Source of the DNA: Bdellovibrionales bacterium
GTDB lineage: Bacteria > Bdellovibrionota > Bdellovibrionia > Bdellovibrionales > UBA1609
NCBI GenBank assembly: GCA_027459485.1
Contig: DAIDIG010000001.1
Span: forward strand, 321,989-385,988
Direction of reading: 5' to 3'
DNA length: 64,000 nt
The translations under genes and the position numbers were made by a program. The notes beneath the pieces were generated by a model. It saw only the letters and a program-made list of their open reading frames with translations. It did not search any database and was not told where the DNA came from. Shown one piece after another: positions 1 to 7,256 of this stretch (positions within the stretch are counted from its first letter, which is position 1; each line of letters starts with the position of its first letter).

Positions 1-192
1 AGTTCGTTGCAACTATCGCCGGAGGTTTGGTTGGGTGTACCATATAGTTCAAGTGAAACTTTAACTCGTTTGCGGACGGCGATTGAACCAAGTGTCCGCG
101 TTGGGTGGCGCGAACTCCCGCGCGAATTTGACATCGACACTGATGTTGATTATCGCCGGGCTTCGGCGATCGAACCGCGCCTCATTTTATAA
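1..192 (+). CDS. C-terminal end of a DUF2064-like (glycosyltransferase-type) protein, partial
   Basis: The frame is open from the first base of the window and ends with TAA at 190-192, so only about 63 C-terminal residues are visible. The text has a Trp-Leu-Gly-Val-Pro-Tyr-Ser-Ser segment, then a run ending in FDIDTDVDYRRA. This resembles the end of DUF2064/TIGR04282 proteins, where a WSTP-like stretch precedes a terminal DIDTPEDL motif; these are nucleotidyltransferase/glycosyltransferase-A-fold proteins. The family call rests on this short similarity only. The gene converges on the ETF-QO gene with 38 bp between stops. Confidence 0.45.
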   Translation, partial: SSLQLSPEVWLGVPYSSSETLTRLRTAIEPSVRVGWRELPREFDIDTDVDYRRASAIEPRLIL

Positions 193-230
193 CGAGCAGG
201 CGCAACTTCAAAGCGACTGGCACCAGAAAT

Positions 231-1871
231 TTACATTTGCGAATAGTTGGGGCCAGAACCGCCCTCGCGCGGTTGCCATCGCGGGCCTAAAACATCGGTG
301 GCTTTGCAGTCGACACAGTTGGGCGCATTGACGACGAGTTGGTCGCCACGGCGTTCGTAGACTCCCGCCGGGCAAAGTGCCGCATACATATCTGCCACTT
401 CAGTGGGGATGTCCTTACCTACAGTCAAGTGCTGCGGGATATCGTCGCGGGTTTTGTTACCGGACAAATAAACAGCATCGACTTTACTCAAAGTTTTAAT
501 ACCAGCAACGGCTGTCGATTCGTCGATCGGGAAAGCACCCGGTGCTTTCGGTTCGTCGGCGTCTTCGTGAATGTGCTTCGCGGGTGGGAAGGCCCCTCCG
601 GTCAGAGTCATGAGGCCGGCTTTGAGGCCGCCCATATAGAATCCGGATTTAAACGCTTGCCGCATGCCGCGAACTTTTTTGAGATCGCGCGAAATATATG
701 AAGAGCGAACCGCCTCGTCATAAATTTTTAAAGTCGCTGAGCTCACATCATTTTTTTGTAGAGCTGTCAGAATAGTTTCGGCTGCCAACATCCCCGATTT
801 CATGGCGTAGTGGATGCCCTTGAGCGCCGGTACGTTCACGAAACCGACCGCATCGCCAGCTAAAATTACGCCATCGCCGTGAAGCCTTGTGGGGAGTGAA
901 TTCCACCCGCCTTCGGGGATGGTCTTTGCGCCCCACTCCAACACCTCGCCGCCTTCAAGATATTGCGCAAAAAGCGGATGCCGTTTGAGCCGTTGCAGCA
1001 ACTTGTGAGTGTCGAGCTGCGCCGGTTTGTAATCGAGGCCGACAACAAGACCGAAGGCGATTTGATCATCGGCCATCGGGTAAAGAAAGCTGCCGCCGAA
1101 GCAGTCGAGCGGGAGCGGAAAACCTAAAGTGTGTGTGACCTCGCGCGGGGCTTTCTTCACGCGCCAGAGTTCTTTGACCCCCAAGGCGAATATCTGAGGA
1201 TGTTTCGATTCAATGTTTTGCCATTTTTGGTAGGCCTGTGAAAGCTCACTGCGAGTGCCGTCGCAAATGACGGTGACTTTGGCCGTTATATCGTTGGCCG
1301 ACATGAATTGGCTGCCAGGTTGGCCATCACGCGTAAGACCGGCGGGCGTCGTGCGCACGCCCAGCACCGTTTGCCCATCTGTCAGAAGCGAATCGGCGGG
1401 GAAGCTCGTGAGAATGTTCACGCCTAGTTCTTCGGCCTTTTTGCCCATGAAGCGCACAACTTCACATAGAGAAGCGACGTAATTGCCATCGTTGTGCATG
1501 GTCGGTGGTGTCGGCACGCGGATCTGGCTTGTCTCCGTCAAAAGGTAGACATGGTCGCCCTCGACTTTTCGGCGAAACGGAAATTCGGACTCCGGCATAT
1601 CGGGGAACAATTCGCGCCACGCCGTCGGATTGATCACGGCACCAGACATCGTGTGGCCGCCAAGGTTCGATGCCTTTTCGAGCACGCCAATCTGGAGGTC
1701 GCCCATATTGTTCTTGCGCGCAAGGTTGGCGAGGTGGATCGCCCCCGCCAGACCGGCGGGGCCGGCGCCGACGAATAATACGTCGAGCGGGACGGTTTCG
1801 CCGCTCGCGGGCGCGTTTTGTAAAACCAATTTTTCAATGTCTATTTCAGGCTGATATTTTTTCGGAATCAT
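231..1871 (-). CDS. Electron transfer flavoprotein-ubiquinone oxidoreductase (ETF-QO)
   Basis: 546 aa. ETF-QO accepts electrons from reduced ETF, which is loaded by acyl-CoA dehydrogenases, and passes them to the membrane quinone pool. The N-terminal Rossmann motif GAGPAGLAGAIHLA (about residues 35-48) binds FAD, and GHTMSGAV and the C-terminal CPAGVY and GGSGPNY blocks are typical of the family. The C-terminal [4Fe-4S] ligand region reads C500, then C519-VD-C522-KA-T525: the last Cys of the usual CxxCxxC is Thr. The ATG at 1869-1871 has only a weak Shine-Dalgarno. A 34-bp element (1886-1919) begins 15 nt upstream of the start and is shared with the acyl-CoA dehydrogenase at 2938-4080, which supports a common role in fatty-acid or amino-acid oxidation. 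Family assignment is firm; cluster occupancy is uncertain. Confidence 0.95.
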   Translation of the reverse strand: MIPKKYQPEIDIEKLVLQNAPASGETVPLDVLFVGAGPAGLAGAIHLANLARKNNMGDLQIGVLEKASNLGGHTMSGAVINPTAWRELFPDMPESEFPFRRKVEGDHVYLLTETSQIRVPTPPTMHNDGNYVASLCEVVRFMGKKAEELGVNILTSFPADSLLTDGQTVLGVRTTPAGLTRDGQPGSQFMSANDITAKVTVICDGTRSELSQAYQKWQNIESKHPQIFALGVKELWRVKKAPREVTHTLGFPLPLDCFGGSFLYPMADDQIAFGLVVGLDYKPAQLDTHKLLQRLKRHPLFAQYLEGGEVLEWGAKTIPEGGWNSLPTRLHGDGVILAGDAVGFVNVPALKGIHYAMKSGMLAAETILTALQKNDVSSATLKIYDEAVRSSYISRDLKKVRGMRQAFKSGFYMGGLKAGLMTLTGGAFPPAKHIHEDADEPKAPGAFPIDESTAVAGIKTLSKVDAVYLSGNKTRDDIPQHLTVGKDIPTEVADMYAALCPAGVYERRGDQLVVNAPNCVDCKATDVLGPRWQPREGGSGPNYSQM

Positions 1872-1885
1872 GCCATCAAATTAAA

Positions 1886-1919
1886 GGTGCCTGACGCTTT
1901 TTGGTAGCGGGGCTGCGTC
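1886..1919 (-). promoter_or_regulatory. 34-bp operator-like element upstream of ETF-QO, copy 1
   Basis: On the + strand the element starts GGTGCC and contains arms GACGC (1893-1897) and GCGTC (1915-1919), separated by a loop holding a TTTTTGGTAGCG block. It matches 26 of 34 positions with the element at 4095-4128, without gaps. Both copies lie exactly 14 nt from the A of the downstream ATG (minus strand). The shared position before two functionally linked genes suggests an operator or mRNA hairpin; a dispersed repeat is the alternative. Confidence 0.5.
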
Positions 1920-1943
1920 GCATATTGGTTCTAACCACTCCAC

Positions 1944-2726
1944 TTACGGTATTGGCTTGTTAGGGGGGTAGGGGTCAATGATAGGCACCACGTGAACCGA
2001 AAGCCCCGCATCGGCGTAAACTGATCCTCCGGCGTTCGTAACGACCACGCGATAAGTACCGCCGAGCCCGAAAGCATTCAGTGTAAATGAATAAGTTGCT
2101 TGGGTTGCGTTTGGGATTGCGGTCACAGTCCCCGTGGAACTCACTTTGTACCATTGGTAGGTAAGGTTTGTACCCGATGCAGTAACATTAAAAACCACTA
2201 AATCATAGGGTGGTGTCGTATCATTTGAAACGTTAAAAGTGTTAATTGTGGCATCATAGATCGCCGTCACGGAAGCGGGAGCAGTCGTTATTACTGGTGG
2301 TGCGATCACAGGGTTCGGGGTGGTTACGTTGAGAGTAAAGCTAATCGGTGCCGTACCGTATGCGTTGGAAACGTTAAGTGTATAAGTGCCGGCATTGGCC
2401 GCAGCGGCCGATGCTATCGATAGCGTATTAGTCGCATTGTTAATAGGTTGGCTGTTCAACAACCATTGATATTGCAAGTTCGGGCCAGTCGCGGTGATCG
2501 CGACATCCACCGGCTGACCAGCCGCGACCGTGATGTTTTGAGCGGAACTCAAGATCTGCGGGGCTTGGCCGGACGGTGGTGTGGGTTGGGTCGTCGTAGC
2601 GGTCGATGCGGACGTGGCTGTTCCATTCGAAGCCTGTTGGTTGAGATTCGGGTTTTTTGCGCAATTCTGAAACATGATGATGATCGCCGCTGATGTCAGC
2701 GCAATGATCCAAGTTTTAATTGCCAT
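1944..2726 (-). CDS. Lipoprotein with two Ig-like domains
   Basis: 260 aa. A hydrophobic N-terminal segment (residues 5-19) ends in FQNC with Cys22, an atypical lipobox of a kind I associate with Bdellovibrio-type lipoproteins. A Ser/Thr/Gln-rich linker (about 28-55) is followed by two Ig-like beta domains, about 57-133 and 145-245; each has the YQW...A.Y pattern (LQYQWLLNSQ, LTYQWYKVSS) and a GTYTLNVSN or GTYRVVVTN strand. This predicts an outer-membrane-anchored adhesive or binding surface protein; the ligand is unknown. GGGGGG at 2730-2735 lies 3 nt from the ATG. A sigma-54-like promoter lies at 2778-2793, and the gene looks monocistronic. Confidence 0.8.
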   Translation of the reverse strand: MAIKTWIIALTSAAIIIMFQNCAKNPNLNQQASNGTATSASTATTTQPTPPSGQAPQILSSAQNITVAAGQPVDVAITATGPNLQYQWLLNSQPINNATNTLSIASAAAANAGTYTLNVSNAYGTAPISFTLNVTTPNPVIAPPVITTAPASVTAIYDATINTFNVSNDTTPPYDLVVFNVTASGTNLTYQWYKVSSTGTVTAIPNATQATYSFTLNAFGLGGTYRVVVTNAGGSVYADAGLSVHVVPIIDPYPPNKPIP

Positions 2727-2777
2727 AAGCCCCCCATAACAATCCGGCTGTTGTGCCGATCAACTATATTGTTAATG

Positions 2778-2793
2778 TGCACGTTTAGTGCCA
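2778..2793 (-). promoter_or_regulatory. Candidate sigma-54 (-24/-12) promoter for the Ig-like lipoprotein
   Basis: On the minus strand the sequence reads TGGCACTAAACGTGCA. The invariant GG (-24) and GC (-12) doublets are 10 bp apart, and 13-14 of the informative positions fit TGGCACR-N4-TTGCW (one T of TTGC is G). Transcription would start near 2767, about 40 nt upstream of the ATG at 2724-2726. No activator-binding repeats were recognised upstream. Confidence 0.4.
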
Positions 2794-2897
2794 GGTCGCG
2801 GCCAATTTAGATGAAGGAGAGCGACAAGCCTTTTGACATGTGTCGTGATTATAGTAGCCAAAGCGGGTTGCCTGGAAAATGTCTCAAAATTAAACGC

Positions 2898-2914
2898 TGT
2901 TTCAGATTGAAACA
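2898..2914 (-). terminator. Hairpin after the acyl-CoA dehydrogenase gene
   Basis: A perfect 7-bp inverted repeat, TGTTTCA-GAT-TGAAACA, lies 24 nt past the ACAD stop. On the minus strand it is followed by a weak U-rich tract (TTTAATTTT). It fits a weak intrinsic terminator; the symmetry would also suit a repressor site. Confidence 0.4.
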
Positions 2915-2937
2915 ATTTGTACGAATCGAGCCGCCGC

Positions 2938-4080
2938 TCAACCGAGTTCCATTTTGGCAATCGTTTGCAGTTGCATATTCGACGTGCCTTCGTAGATTTG
3001 CCCGATCTTCGCGTCACGATAATATTTTTCGATCGGGTATTCTTTTGTAAAACCGTTGCCTCCGAAAAGGTCCACCCCGATGGAGCAGATTTTCTCGGCC
3101 GCGCGGGATGCGAATAGTTTAGCCATCGCGGCTTCGCGCAAGAAATCTTTCTTGGCGTCTTTCAGACGGGCGGCATTGTAGACCATGAGTCGAATGGCTT
3201 CGAGCTGCGTGCGCATTTCGGCAATTTGAAACTGAACGCCTTGAAATTGCGCGATCGATTTGCCGAATTGTTCGCGCGATTTGATATAATTGAGCGTGGC
3301 TTCGTAAGCGCCTTCGGCGATGCCGAGCATTTGCGCCCCAATCCCGATACGGCCTTCGTTCAACGTTTCAATCGCAATTTTGTAACCTTTGCCGACTTCG
3401 CCCACGACATTTTCTTTTGGTACTTTGCAATTTTCAAAAATCAACTCGCACGTGGAGCTTGCGCGAATGCCGAGTTTGTCTTCTTTTTTGCCGACTTTGA
3501 AGCCGGCGAATTCCCGCTCGACCAGAAAACCGGTGATGCCTTTGTAGCCTTTGCTCGGGGCAATGTTGGCGAATACGAGATAGAGCGAGGCTTCGTTGGC
3601 GTTGGTGATCCACAATTTGTGCCCGTTGAGAAGGTAATGATCGCCTTTGTCTTCGGCGCGCAACTTGAGCGCGAAGGCATCCGAGCCCGACGAACTTTCA
3701 CTTAGGCAATAAGCGCCGACCCACTTTTGCGCCATTAAGGGCAAGTATTTGTCTTTCTGTTTGTCGCTCGCCCATTTGAGGAGTGCGTTCGTGACGAGAG
3801 TGTTTTGCACATCCACCATAACGCTAACTGAACCATCCACCCTGCCGAGTTCTTCAACCGCAAGGCAGGCCATGGTAAATGTCGAACCGGCGCCGCCCCA
3901 TTTTTCGGGGGTTTCGATCCCCATGAGGCCCATCTCGAACAGTTTGCCTACGAGGTTTTTATCCATCTGCGCGTCGTGATCCATTTTGGTGACGAGCGGG
4001 CGAATCTCATTTTCAGCGAATTCTCGAATGGCTTCCTTGAATGCGATTTCATCTTCGGTGAGTATTGTCAGTGGGTTCAT
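2938..4080 (-). CDS. Acyl-CoA dehydrogenase (short/branched-chain type)
   Basis: 380 aa, full length for the family. The FAD enzyme oxidises acyl-CoA at the alpha-beta bond and passes electrons to ETF. Visible blocks are the substrate/FAD segment YCLSESSSGSDAFAL, WITNA, the LNEGRIGIGAQMLGIA helix, REQFGKSIAQFQGVQF, and the C-terminal IYEGTSNMQL with catalytic base Glu364 in the position used by short-chain and most other members. The ATG at 4080 is preceded by GGAGGA at proper spacing. A 34-bp element identical in placement to that of ETF-QO lies just upstream. The divergent neighbour encodes a B12-binding mutase subunit, as expected for branched-chain amino-acid or odd-chain fatty-acid breakdown. 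Exact substrate cannot be read from sequence. Confidence 0.95.
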   Translation of the reverse strand: MNPLTILTEDEIAFKEAIREFAENEIRPLVTKMDHDAQMDKNLVGKLFEMGLMGIETPEKWGGAGSTFTMACLAVEELGRVDGSVSVMVDVQNTLVTNALLKWASDKQKDKYLPLMAQKWVGAYCLSESSSGSDAFALKLRAEDKGDHYLLNGHKLWITNANEASLYLVFANIAPSKGYKGITGFLVEREFAGFKVGKKEDKLGIRASSTCELIFENCKVPKENVVGEVGKGYKIAIETLNEGRIGIGAQMLGIAEGAYEATLNYIKSREQFGKSIAQFQGVQFQIAEMRTQLEAIRLMVYNAARLKDAKKDFLREAAMAKLFASRAAEKICSIGVDLFGGNGFTKEYPIEKYYRDAKIGQIYEGTSNMQLQTIAKMELG

Positions 4081-4094
4081 TGCTCCTCCAAAAT

Positions 4095-4128
4095 GGTACC
4101 AGACGCGTTTTAGTAACGGTGGCGCGTC
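4095..4128 (-). promoter_or_regulatory. 34-bp operator-like element upstream of acyl-CoA dehydrogenase, copy 2
   Basis: On the + strand it starts GGTACC, with arms GACGCG (4102-4107) and CGCGTC (4123-4128) and an interior TTTTAGTAACGG block. It is the same length as, and 26/34 identical to, the element at 1886-1919, and is again separated by 14 nt from the start codon. Several differences between the copies fall in the loop; the stem is longer here (6 bp). Confidence 0.5.
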
Positions 4129-4170
4129 AAAGTAGATGCCAGGATTTCTTTTATAGCTTAGAGTTGGCTC

Positions 4171-4566
4171 ATGATCATCCCGAAAAGAGTGTTAATTGCG
4201 AAACCCGGACTTGATGGCCATGACCGCGGCGCAAAAGTTGTGGCCCGCGGGCTGCGCGATGCCGGTTTTGAAGTGATCTACACGGGGCTTCATCAAACCC
4301 CCGAGATGGTCGTAACGGCCGCCGTCCAAGAAGACGTCGATATCGTGGGGCTTTCCATTTTGTCTGGTGCGCATTTGCCGCTCGTGACAGAAATCCAGCG
4401 ATTGTTCAAAGAGCAAAAAGTTAAAAAGCCTATCTTCGTTGGCGGCATTATCCCGTCCGAAGATTCAGCAGAACTTTTGTCTCGAGGCGTGGCGGCGGTA
4501 TTTGGCCCGGGCACTCCCATTAGGGACATTGTGACTCGCGTGAATGAAATAATCGCGGGCTCTTAG
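4171..4566 (+). CDS. Methylmalonyl-CoA mutase small subunit (cobalamin-binding domain)
   Basis: 131 aa, a stand-alone B12-binding domain. DGHDRG (residues 15-20) supplies the axial His17 ligand; SILSGAH and VGGII are the later SxL and GG signatures. This is the small subunit of two-component methylmalonyl-CoA-type mutases, which isomerise methylmalonyl-CoA and succinyl-CoA; the catalytic large subunit is not in the window. The gene is divergent from the acyl-CoA dehydrogenase with 90 bp between starts, so both may be expressed from one control region. Other B12 mutases (isobutyryl-, ethylmalonyl-CoA) share this domain, so the substrate is inferred. Confidence 0.9.
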   Translation: MIIPKRVLIAKPGLDGHDRGAKVVARGLRDAGFEVIYTGLHQTPEMVVTAAVQEDVDIVGLSILSGAHLPLVTEIQRLFKEQKVKKPIFVGGIIPSEDSAELLSRGVAAVFGPGTPIRDIVTRVNEIIAGS

Positions 4567-4584
4567 TAAGTTTATGACGCGGTA

Positions 4585-4598
4585 CCGTTATCAAACGG
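4585..4598. terminator. Hairpin between convergent genes
   Basis: CCGTT-ATCA-AACGG forms a perfect 5-bp stem with a 4-nt loop in the 42-bp gap between the mutase subunit and the HD gene. There is no clear U-run, so termination is a guess from position. Confidence 0.25.
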
Positions 4599-4608
4599 CG
4601 TTCGGATT

Positions 4609-6036
4609 CTAAAATTTCATATTGGACATTTTTTCGAAAACTTTTTTCTTTTCGAGGCGCTCGTACAGAGCCGGGCTAACGTAGATTCGCGGCAAGAAAT
4701 TGCGATATTGGCTCAATATCGACATCAGCGAATTCGGCACTTCGGCGAGAAGTTTGATTTGTCCGTCGCGGGTTAAAATTTTTGCCGGGTCGCGAAGCAA
4801 GTGAATGTCGCCGCCCTTGGCTTCGCGTTCACACTGTTGCACAGTTTTGGTGAACATGACGTCTTTTTGTGGAATGTCGAACACCATCCACGCGTTCGGG
4901 TCTAATTCATTGATTTCGTTTTTTAGCCACTCGGCGGCTCGTGTGACGTTCGCGATCAACTCCTTACGGTGGTCGTCGCTTTGCACAAGCGTCGGGCGCA
5001 CAGGGCCGACTTTGACTTGCGCAGGTGCGATGCGGTTGGCGAGCATCTCCGACAATTCGCGGATCATCGGGTGAGTGATTCGTCCAGCCAGATATTCGTG
5101 TAGTTTCGCCAAGAAATACGAATCGTTGAACGTGAAATACTCATTCGGACTTTGCGATACCTTTTCGACGAGATGGTCGAACGAATACGCGAGCCCGTTT
5201 TCGAGAAAATATTGGTAGATCTTAGCGGCGACGAGGTCGAATTTGTAACTCGTGCCGTCGCTGATGATTTGCGAATACCAAAAATAGCGACTAACAAGAA
5301 ACGAGTCGACGACCGTCATGGCGTCTTCGCGCATACAGAGAAATTGATTGTGGCCGTCATCGTGCATCGCCATGCTGCGAATGAGAAAATCGATGTCGTA
5401 GACACCGAGCTTCACTCCCGTAAAATAAGCGTCGCGCAAGAGGTAGTCCATGCGATCGGCGTCGACATCCGAATGCATGAGTTGATTGGCGATCAGATTT
5501 TTGGAGCGACCGGCGATAATCGCTGCGAGCGACACGGGGTCGATGCCTTCTTCGATCAGGATGCGCGTGATGCCGCCTTCGAAGTCCGTATTGAGAATCA
5601 GATGGCTCCCGAGGGTTTCATGATTGGCGAAATACTTCGGCGTTTTAACCCGCTGCTGTTCGCGATAATGATTGATGTAGGCGAGTTCGATCGTGTGCGA
5701 AAAGGGGAGTGTGCCGATATCGTGGAGCATAGCCGCGAGCCGCATCATCCGGTGAAAATTCGTTTTCTCGTCGGCGGCCCTTGTCGAGAAAAACTTTTCG
5801 TCGGGTACGGCGATGCCGATCGACTGTAAAATGCGATGCATAACATGCAAAACGCCGAGTGCGTGGGCTTGTCGCGTATGCGTCGCTCCCGGAAAAACGT
5901 AGAAGCTGAAACCGAGTTGCCGAATCCATCGCAGTCGCTGGTAGTAGGCGGAGTCGAGGATGCGAGACTCCACCCGGTTGAGCGTGATGTGGCCATGAAG
6001 AGTGTCAAAGATGGTGCGCTTAAAAATTTCGGCCAT
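4609..6036 (-). CDS. HD-domain phosphohydrolase (COG1078, dNTPase/SAMHD1-like)
   Basis: 475 aa. An N-terminal substrate-proximal region (FDTLHGHITL, RLRWIRQLG) is followed by H53-TRQAH58, the metal-binding H105-D106 in LHDIGTLPFSH, and MHSDVDADRMDYLLRD with the distal Asp. This is the standard order of COG1078 HD hydrolases, some of which are dNTP triphosphohydrolases or dGTP-stimulated enzymes; the substrate here is unknown. There is no Shine-Dalgarno: a TATATT -10-like hexamer sits 5 nt before the ATG, so the mRNA may be leaderless. The gene is divergent from the unknown gene at 6106 across an inverted repeat. Confidence 0.85.
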   Translation of the reverse strand: MAEIFKRTIFDTLHGHITLNRVESRILDSAYYQRLRWIRQLGFSFYVFPGATHTRQAHALGVLHVMHRILQSIGIAVPDEKFFSTRAADEKTNFHRMMRLAAMLHDIGTLPFSHTIELAYINHYREQQRVKTPKYFANHETLGSHLILNTDFEGGITRILIEEGIDPVSLAAIIAGRSKNLIANQLMHSDVDADRMDYLLRDAYFTGVKLGVYDIDFLIRSMAMHDDGHNQFLCMREDAMTVVDSFLVSRYFWYSQIISDGTSYKFDLVAAKIYQYFLENGLAYSFDHLVEKVSQSPNEYFTFNDSYFLAKLHEYLAGRITHPMIRELSEMLANRIAPAQVKVGPVRPTLVQSDDHRKELIANVTRAAEWLKNEINELDPNAWMVFDIPQKDVMFTKTVQQCEREAKGGDIHLLRDPAKILTRDGQIKLLAEVPNSLMSILSQYRNFLPRIYVSPALYERLEKKKVFEKMSNMKF

Positions 6037-6070
6037 TGTTGAATATATATCGGTGAAACGGCGACGCGAG

Positions 6071-6100
6071 TTGACTCGAACGCGACTTTCGGCGAGTCAA
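6071..6100. promoter_or_regulatory. Inverted repeat in a divergent promoter region
   Basis: TTGACTCG (6071-6078) and CGAGTCAA (6093-6100) form a perfect 8-bp inverted repeat with a 14-nt spacer. It sits in the 69-bp gap between two divergent genes, both with AT-only TATATAT tracts against their start codons and neither with a Shine-Dalgarno. It looks like a dimeric repressor site controlling both; no regulator gene is adjacent. Confidence 0.4.
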
Positions 6101-6105
6101 TATAT

Positions 6106-6834
6106 ATGAGAAAGAAGCGGTACCGGCAGTTTTTGCTAACTGAAGATGAATTGCGATCGAAGTCGCACGTTGAGTGGCTTCATCCCGCGATGAACGAGCT
6201 TTCACGGCGGTGGCGCTCCGGTGAATTGGCCGAAGTTGAAGTGGTTGCGCAATATATTCTCTTTTTTTTGCGCGTGTTTAGGCCGCTCGACTATTTGGGC
6301 GGGCCGCACAAGCAAGATGTCTTTAGCGCCGTGGGTGCGACCGAGAGGTCGACTTCAGATGATAGTGAATCGTTGAGCGCAGGGGTGCGGGTATTCGCGC
6401 GAAATTCTCTGCGTTCCGTGCCGCTCGCCGTGAATCGTTCAATTGTCGGTTGGGCCAAAGGGCGCTATCCGCTTCGATTGCTAGATTACGTGCCGTCCGC
6501 CGAAGAATTGTTGGAGCAGCAGGCCGCCGGCAAGCGCATCGTGACGTGTTTGTTTCAACCGCACGAGTTGAAGTCGTGGGTGAACAATTCGCGGGACCCG
6601 CTCGGGTTTGCATTGCACGATCTCATCCACGCCGATCATTTTTTTCGTGACGCTGAAATGTTCGCGGGGCAAGTTGAATTTTACCGCGAGGTGCGTGACA
6701 AAATGGGCTGCGGAGAATTTAACTCTATTTTAGCCGACCCGGTTCGGCGCGCGCGATTTGAATACATCATCAGTGATATGAACTCACACCCCGCTCATTT
6801 GCGCGCTTGTTTAGCGCACGAGCTTGCACAGTGA
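6106..6834 (+). CDS. Conserved-looking protein of unknown function
   Basis: 242 aa, family not recognised. It is basic at the N-terminus (MRKKRYRQ), has no signal peptide and has no clear membrane segment. A central HDLIHADHFFRDAEMF stretch (about residues 179-194) holds two His and several acids that could bind metal, and RARFEYIISDMNSHPAHLRACL near the end is helix-like. The ATG follows TATAT directly with no Shine-Dalgarno, so the true start may be leaderless or lie a few codons in. Its stop overlaps the GTG start of the ArfB-type gene by 4 bp (GTGA), so the two are translationally coupled. Any link to ribosome rescue is only inferred from this. Confidence 0.7.
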   Translation: MRKKRYRQFLLTEDELRSKSHVEWLHPAMNELSRRWRSGELAEVEVVAQYILFFLRVFRPLDYLGGPHKQDVFSAVGATERSTSDDSESLSAGVRVFARNSLRSVPLAVNRSIVGWAKGRYPLRLLDYVPSAEELLEQQAAGKRIVTCLFQPHELKSWVNNSRDPLGFALHDLIHADHFFRDAEMFAGQVEFYREVRDKMGCGEFNSILADPVRRARFEYIISDMNSHPAHLRACLAHELAQ

Positions 6835-7241
6835 ATGTTTCATTAGATGAATTGCGCCGCGAAGTTTGGTTTGAATCCGTCGCGAGTCGCGGGCCCGGCG
6901 GGCAAAACGTGAACAAAGTTGCATCAGCGGCCATATTGTATTGGGATCCCCGCGTTTCACCGTTAGTTCGCGAAAGTGCTCGTGAGCGTGTGATCGCGAA
7001 ACTGGCGCCCGTCACAAACCGAGACGGCCTCGTCGTAATTCGTTCTGACGAACTTCGTGATCTCGTGCGAAACAAAACAAGGTGTTTAGAAAAACTAGTC
7101 GCACGCCTAAACGAAGCTTTGCATGTGCCGAAGGTGCGGCGGCCGACGCGCCCGACTCACTCCTCGAAAATTAAACGTCACGAAACCAAAAAACGGCGCG
7201 GTGAAACAAAAAAGTTGAGAAGGCGGGTGGCGTATGATTAG
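6831..7241 (+). CDS. arfB: Peptidyl-tRNA hydrolase ArfB-type ribosome-rescue factor
   Basis: 136 aa from a GTG start that overlaps the preceding stop (GTGA at 6831-6834). An earlier in-frame TTG at 6807 lies inside the upstream gene and is less likely. The catalytic loop SRGPGGQNVNK (GGQ at residues 23-25) is followed by the RF-1-type fold and a Lys/Arg-rich C-terminal tail (KIKRHETKKRRGETKKLRRR). In ArfB this tail enters the empty mRNA channel of stalled ribosomes while GGQ hydrolyses the peptidyl-tRNA. The length and lack of a codon-recognition domain exclude RF1/RF2. Confidence 0.9.
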   Translation: MNVSLDELRREVWFESVASRGPGGQNVNKVASAAILYWDPRVSPLVRESARERVIAKLAPVTNRDGLVVIRSDELRDLVRNKTRCLEKLVARLNEALHVPKVRRPTRPTHSSKIKRHETKKRRGETKKLRRRVAYD

Positions 7242-7256
7242 AAGAAAGGGCGTTTG

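Noticed and set aside
5152-5829. 225-codon open frame on the + strand
   Set aside because: It lies wholly antisense to the HD phosphohydrolase, whose motifs are complete; no Shine-Dalgarno or recognisable domain.
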